Source: Dongia_B sp964406155
GTDB taxonomy: Bacteria > Pseudomonadota > Alphaproteobacteria > Dongiales > Dongiaceae
Direction: 5' to 3'
NCBI GenBank assembly: GCA_964406155.1
Contig: CAYOQR010000009.1
Span: 1-64,000, forward strand
DNA: 64,000 bases
Below, one piece after another: positions 61,950 to 64,000 of the stretch; position 1 is the stretch's first letter; every line of letters begins with the position of its first letter. Below the pieces are notes generated by a model that worked only from the letters and a program-made list of their open reading frames with translations, searched no databases and was not told the origin of the DNA. The position numbers and the translations under genes were made by a program.

Positions 61950-63026
61950 ATGCTGCATAAGCCACTGCCCAATTCTGGCGCGCATCGGCCGGTCTTGAGC
62001 GAGCTTTCGGATCGCTCGCGCGAAATCTTCCGGCTGGTGGTCGACGCCTATGTCGAGACGGGCGAGCCCGTGGGCTCGCGCACGCTCTCGCGCCTGCTCG
62101 GCTCCAGCCTGTCGCCGGCGACCATCCGCAACGTTATGTCGGATCTCGAGGAAGTGGGGCTTCTGTTCTCGCCCCATACCTCGGCGGGACGCCTGCCGAC
62201 CGATCTCGGATTGCGGCTCTTCGTCGACGGGCTGATGGAAGTGGGCGGCCTGACCGAGGCCGACCGCGCCGCCATCGACGGCAAATGCAATGTCGTCGGC
62301 CGCAGCTTGCCGGAGGTGCTGGAGCAGGCGACCACCATGCTCTCGGGCCTCGGCCGCTGTGCCGGCCTGGTGGTGGCGCCGAAGAGCGAGCGGCCGCTCA
62401 AGCATATCGAATTCGTCTATCTCGGCCCCGGCCGTGCCCTGGTGGTGCTGGTGACCGAAGGCGGCATGGTGGAAAACCGCCTGATCGACCTGCCGCTCGG
62501 CCTGCCGGCCTCCAGCCTGATGGAGGCCACCAACTACCTCAACAGCCGCCTGGTCGGCCGCACCATCGGCATGGCCCATGACGAGATCCTGCGCGAACTG
62601 GAAAGCGCCCGGGCGGAGCTCGACCTGCTCTCCCGCAAGGTGGTGGAGGCGGGCCTCGCCACCTGGGCCAACGGCTCCAAGGACGGCGCGCTGATCGTGC
62701 GCGGCCAGGCGCATCTCCTGGATGAGGTGACCGAGGTCGCCGATCTCGAGCGCCTGCGCGGGTTGTTCGCCGCGCTGGAGACCAAGGAGCAGCTCCTGAA
62801 GCTGCTGGAAACCGCCGACGATGCCGATGGGGTGCAGATCTTCATCGGCGCCGAAAGCCAGCTTTTCGGCTTGGCCGGCTGTTCGGCGGTGATCTCGCCC
62901 TATCGCGACAGCAACCGCCAGCTAATTGGCGCCATCGGTGTGATCGGCCCCAGCCGGCTGAATTACGCCCGTATCATTCCCATGGTGGATTACACCGCCA
63001 AGGTGATCAGCCGTATTCTCGGCTGA
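61950..63026 (+). CDS. hrcA: Heat-inducible transcription repressor HrcA
   Basis: A 358-residue repressor of class I heat-shock genes, which binds CIRCE elements and is activated by GroEL. The N-terminal winged helix is visible as LSDRSREIFRLVVDAYVETGEPVGSRTLSRLL, followed by SPATIRNVMSDLEEVGLLFSPHTSAGRLPTDLGLRLFVDGLM. The C-terminal part ends with GAIGVIGPSRLNYARIIPMVDYTAKVISRIL. GGGAGCGGG precedes the ATG. No CIRCE inverted repeat was seen in 61750-61949. grpE follows 49 bp downstream, as is usual. Confidence 0.96.
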   Translation: MLHKPLPNSGAHRPVLSELSDRSREIFRLVVDAYVETGEPVGSRTLSRLLGSSLSPATIRNVMSDLEEVGLLFSPHTSAGRLPTDLGLRLFVDGLMEVGGLTEADRAAIDGKCNVVGRSLPEVLEQATTMLSGLGRCAGLVVAPKSERPLKHIEFVYLGPGRALVVLVTEGGMVENRLIDLPLGLPASSLMEATNYLNSRLVGRTIGMAHDEILRELESARAELDLLSRKVVEAGLATWANGSKDGALIVRGQAHLLDEVTEVADLERLRGLFAALETKEQLLKLLETADDADGVQIFIGAESQLFGLAGCSAVISPYRDSNRQLIGAIGVIGPSRLNYARIIPMVDYTAKVISRILG

Positions 63027-63075
63027 TCGATCCGTTTCACCCGTATCGATCGTTTCGAAGGAGAATAAGGTCACC

Positions 63076-63708
63076 ATGATGACCGATGACAAGATCACGC
63101 AGCCCGGCGACCAGAGCGCCAATGGCAATGAGAATTCGGCCACGGAAAATGCGGCCGCGCAGAATCCGGGCGCTGAAGACGCGCTGACGCTTGCCCAGCA
63201 GGAAGCCGCGTCGCTGAAGGATCAGTTGCTGCGCGCCTTGGCGGAAACCGAGAACGTGCGCCGCCGGGCGGCCCGCGACAAGGAGGACGCAGCCAAATTC
63301 GCCATGGCCGGTTTCGCCCGCGAAATGCTCGCCGTGGCGGACAATCTCGGCCGGGCGCTGGAGGCGATTTCGCCGGAGGCCCTGGAAAAGGACGAGGCGC
63401 TGAAGAGCCTCTATGACGGCGTGCAGGCGACGGCACGGCAGCTCGACACCGCCTTCGAGAAGCAGGCGATCAAGAAGATCACGCCGCTCGGCGAGAAATT
63501 CGACAGCAATCTGCATCAGGCCATGTTCGAGGTGCCGGGCACCGATCAACCGGGCGGCACCGTCGTCCAGGTGTTGCAGGCCGGCTATACGCTGAACGAC
63601 CGGCTGCTGCGGCCCGCCATGGTGGGTGTCGCCAAGGCTCAGCCTGCCGCCGGCACTCAGCCGGCCGGCGAGGAGGGGGCCGCCGGCCGAGTCGACACGA
63701 CCGCCTGA
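63076..63708 (+). CDS. grpE: Nucleotide exchange factor GrpE
   Basis: A 210-residue GrpE, which releases ADP from DnaK. The N-terminal about 35 residues are acidic, polar and probably disordered. A long coiled helix follows (LAQQEAASLKDQLLRALAETENVRRRAARDKEDAAKFA), then the beta domain (KKITPLGEKFDSNLHQAMFEVP, VVQVLQAGYTLNDRLLRPAMVGVAK). GAAGGAGAATAAGG is a strong ribosome-binding site. It is probably in an operon with hrcA. The tail is Ala/Gly/Glu-rich. Confidence 0.96.
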   Translation: MMTDDKITQPGDQSANGNENSATENAAAQNPGAEDALTLAQQEAASLKDQLLRALAETENVRRRAARDKEDAAKFAMAGFAREMLAVADNLGRALEAISPEALEKDEALKSLYDGVQATARQLDTAFEKQAIKKITPLGEKFDSNLHQAMFEVPGTDQPGGTVVQVLQAGYTLNDRLLRPAMVGVAKAQPAAGTQPAGEEGAAGRVDTTA

Positions 63709-63866
63709 GCGGCTGCCGTCGACTGGATTTCCGGGTTGGGCCGGTGAGGGGTGGCGATATTTCGCGGCGGTGACAGCTTGCGGATTCCCAAAGCGCCGGC
63801 AACCGATTAAATTGCCGCGAGACCGCAGAACAACCGTCGGCACCGCTGATCGCAGCCGGCGAGGTG

Positions 63867-63894
63867 GCTTTGGGATGACCGCTTTGGGATGACC
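63867..63894. repeat. 14-bp tandem duplication creating or flanking a start codon
   Basis: GCTTTGGGATGACC occurs twice (63867-63880, 63881-63894). Each unit contains an ATG; the second is the best start for the following LysR-type gene, while the first runs into a stop after five codons. Confidence 0.8.
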
Positions 63895-64000
63895 GGCGTG
63901 GCTGAACGACAATACCGACGGCAACTGCCGCCCCTCAATGCCCTGCGTGCCTTCGAAGCCGTGGCGCGCTCGCTGAGCTTCACCAAGGCGGCGGATCAGC
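63889..64000 (+). CDS. LysR-family transcriptional regulator, N-terminal fragment (cut by window edge)
   Basis: The last 112 bp code about 37 residues: MTGVAERQYRRQ then LPPLNALRAFEAVARSLSFTKAADQ. This is the start of a LysR helix-turn-helix, in particular the GcvA-like group (LPPLNALRAFEAVAR is typical). The remainder is outside the window. The ATG lies in the second copy of a 14-bp tandem duplication. GcvA-type regulators often control glycine cleavage or beta-lactamase genes, but the target here cannot be seen. Confidence 0.82.
   Translation, partial: MTGVAERQYRRQLPPLNALRAFEAVARSLSFTKAADQ

Overview
The window is GC-rich DNA from an alphaproteobacterium, probably of the Rhodospirillales group. 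This rests on gene order typical of that class (DUF3576 lipoprotein next to leuS; rph-rdgB-hemW divergent from hrcA-grpE; a penicillin-binding-protein activator divergent from rsmI-yraN), on a Gram-negative porin family of alphaproteobacterial type, and on ohr/ohrR. No tRNA, rRNA, CRISPR array, transposase or phage gene was recognised. Genus was not determined.

Positions 1-2070 hold the 5' end of leuS, a DUF3576 lipoprotein and a sulfotransferase. Positions 2080-17420 hold the most unusual part: seven tandem, same-strand paralogous porin genes (called P1-P7 here), each alone in its own unit with 290-1080 bp non-coding gaps. The gaps carry recurring cis modules: a half-palindromic motif (GTTGC-N6-GCCAC type) about 42 bp before a TTTGACA box; a 5'-leader hairpin with compensatory base changes in P5, P6 and P7; and a 3' palindrome with a conserved loop after P2-P6. 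Several gaps also hold 16-17 bp minisatellites. A cupin gene and a divergent winged-helix/TPR regulator sit between P5 and P6, bounded by inverted copies of a hairpin repeat. A 224-bp stretch is base-for-base identical in P3, P6 and P7, which points to recent gene conversion.

Positions 17500-41640 are mostly single-gene chromosomal functions: a YggS-type PLP protein, an L,D-transpeptidase-like protein, GTP cyclohydrolase II, an OmpR-type response regulator, an MFS transporter, an MBL-fold hydrolase, a GNAT acetyltransferase, a membrane LOV-type histidine kinase, a DUF2252 protein, adenine deaminase, a zinc alcohol dehydrogenase, an AT-richer SF0329-like gene, YifB/ComM, cytochrome b561, pantothenate kinase, ohr/ohrR and a trypsin-like protease with TPR repeats.

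Positions 41680-49690 form a minus-strand polyamine locus: ATPase, two permeases and a PotD/PotF-type binding protein, then a second paralogous binding protein, an amidase and an acetylpolyamine-amidohydrolase-type deacetylase. Uptake and processing of polyamines or acylated polyamines is the likely shared theme.

Positions 49930-64000 hold a DMT exporter, glutathione synthetase, a SirB1-type protein, yraN, rsmI, a PBP-activator lipoprotein, a MASE1 histidine kinase, hemW (joined in frame to a DUF559 endonuclease-like segment through palindromic repeats), rdgB, rph, an HNH-type protein, hrcA, grpE and the start of a LysR regulator. Short 14-17 bp tandem duplications recur at gene ends and in gaps across the window.
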